A stretch of DNA of 20,517 nt from Larix sibirica (taxonomy: Eukaryota > Streptophyta > Pinopsida > Pinales > Pinaceae), in NCBI GenBank assembly GCA_004151065.3, contig NWUY0300104011.1:3429-23945 (forward strand). Reading direction: 5' to 3'. Position numbers and translations under genes: made by a program. Below the pieces are notes generated by a model, which made no database searches, was not told the DNA's origin, and saw only the letters and a list, made by a program, of their open reading frames with translations. The first letter of the stretch is position 1, and each line of letters starts with the position of its first letter. Shown in pieces: positions 20,454 through 20,517 of the stretch.

Positions 20454-20517
20454 TGTTGGAATCGATTTAATACTAAGAGGGGGGGTGAATCAGTATTAGT
20501 GCAGTTATCAACAGTTT
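20454..20517 (+). mobile_element. Start of a probable Ty1/copia-type LTR, cut by the window edge
   Basis: TGTTGGAATCG at 20454 matches the usual TGTTGGAA opening of plant copia LTRs. It is followed by TAATACT (20468-20474), AAGAGGGGGGGTGAATC and AGTATTA (20492-20498), a 7-bp stem with a G-rich loop. The preceding five bases are CTCTT, the left half of any target-site duplication. Everything further right is outside the window, and the strand is inferred from the TG end. Confidence 0.5.

Overview
This looks like nuclear DNA from a seed plant with a large, repeat-rich genome. A gymnosperm or conifer is my best guess. That guess is an inference from low gene density, AT-rich spacers, a decayed LINE with zf-RVT and RNase H segments, long LTR-retroelement leaders and locally duplicated spacer DNA. 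I found nothing bacterial or viral: no operons, no CRISPR array and no rRNA or tRNA gene.

The one convincing intact gene is on the minus strand at 7718-3466. I resolve it as five coding exons (7718-7629, 7066-6230, 4792-4619, 4448-4329, 3591-3466) separated by four phase-0 GT-AG introns. The exons join into a 448-residue CCT-motif protein without a visible B-box or response-regulator domain (the CMF or ASML2-like group of plant nuclear regulators). The CCT domain lies at residues 346-388 and is interrupted by intron 3. The chain ends in a strongly acidic tail.

Layout. 1-1800: AT-rich spacer with nested local duplications, including a tandem pair carrying TGACGTCA and a three-copy 181-bp repeat. 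1800-3460: spacer and the probable 3' UTR of the CCT gene, with two perfect inverted repeats. 3466-7718: the CCT gene, whose introns 1 and 2 carry their own repeats. 7719-9480: its probable leader and promoter, then AT-rich spacer. 9480-9930: an isolated CpG-rich island with several ACGT cores. 10282-11490: a decayed plus-strand non-LTR retrotransposon tail. 12045-14755: a six-unit degenerate tandem array of about 450 bp per unit, one unit carrying a unique insert. 14760-17210: AT-rich DNA with no recognised gene. 17217-20453: a partial Ty3/gypsy-like element (TATA, LTR end, primer-binding site, long leader, stop-interrupted gag-like frame). 20454-20517: the first 64 bases of a probable Ty1/copia-type LTR interrupting that frame.

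The cellular gene and the mobile elements do not appear to work together. No clearly new biological system is visible. The points most worth checking are the intron-4 retention isoform of the CCT gene, the CpG-rich island, the 450-bp array with its insert, and the nested retroelements at the right edge.
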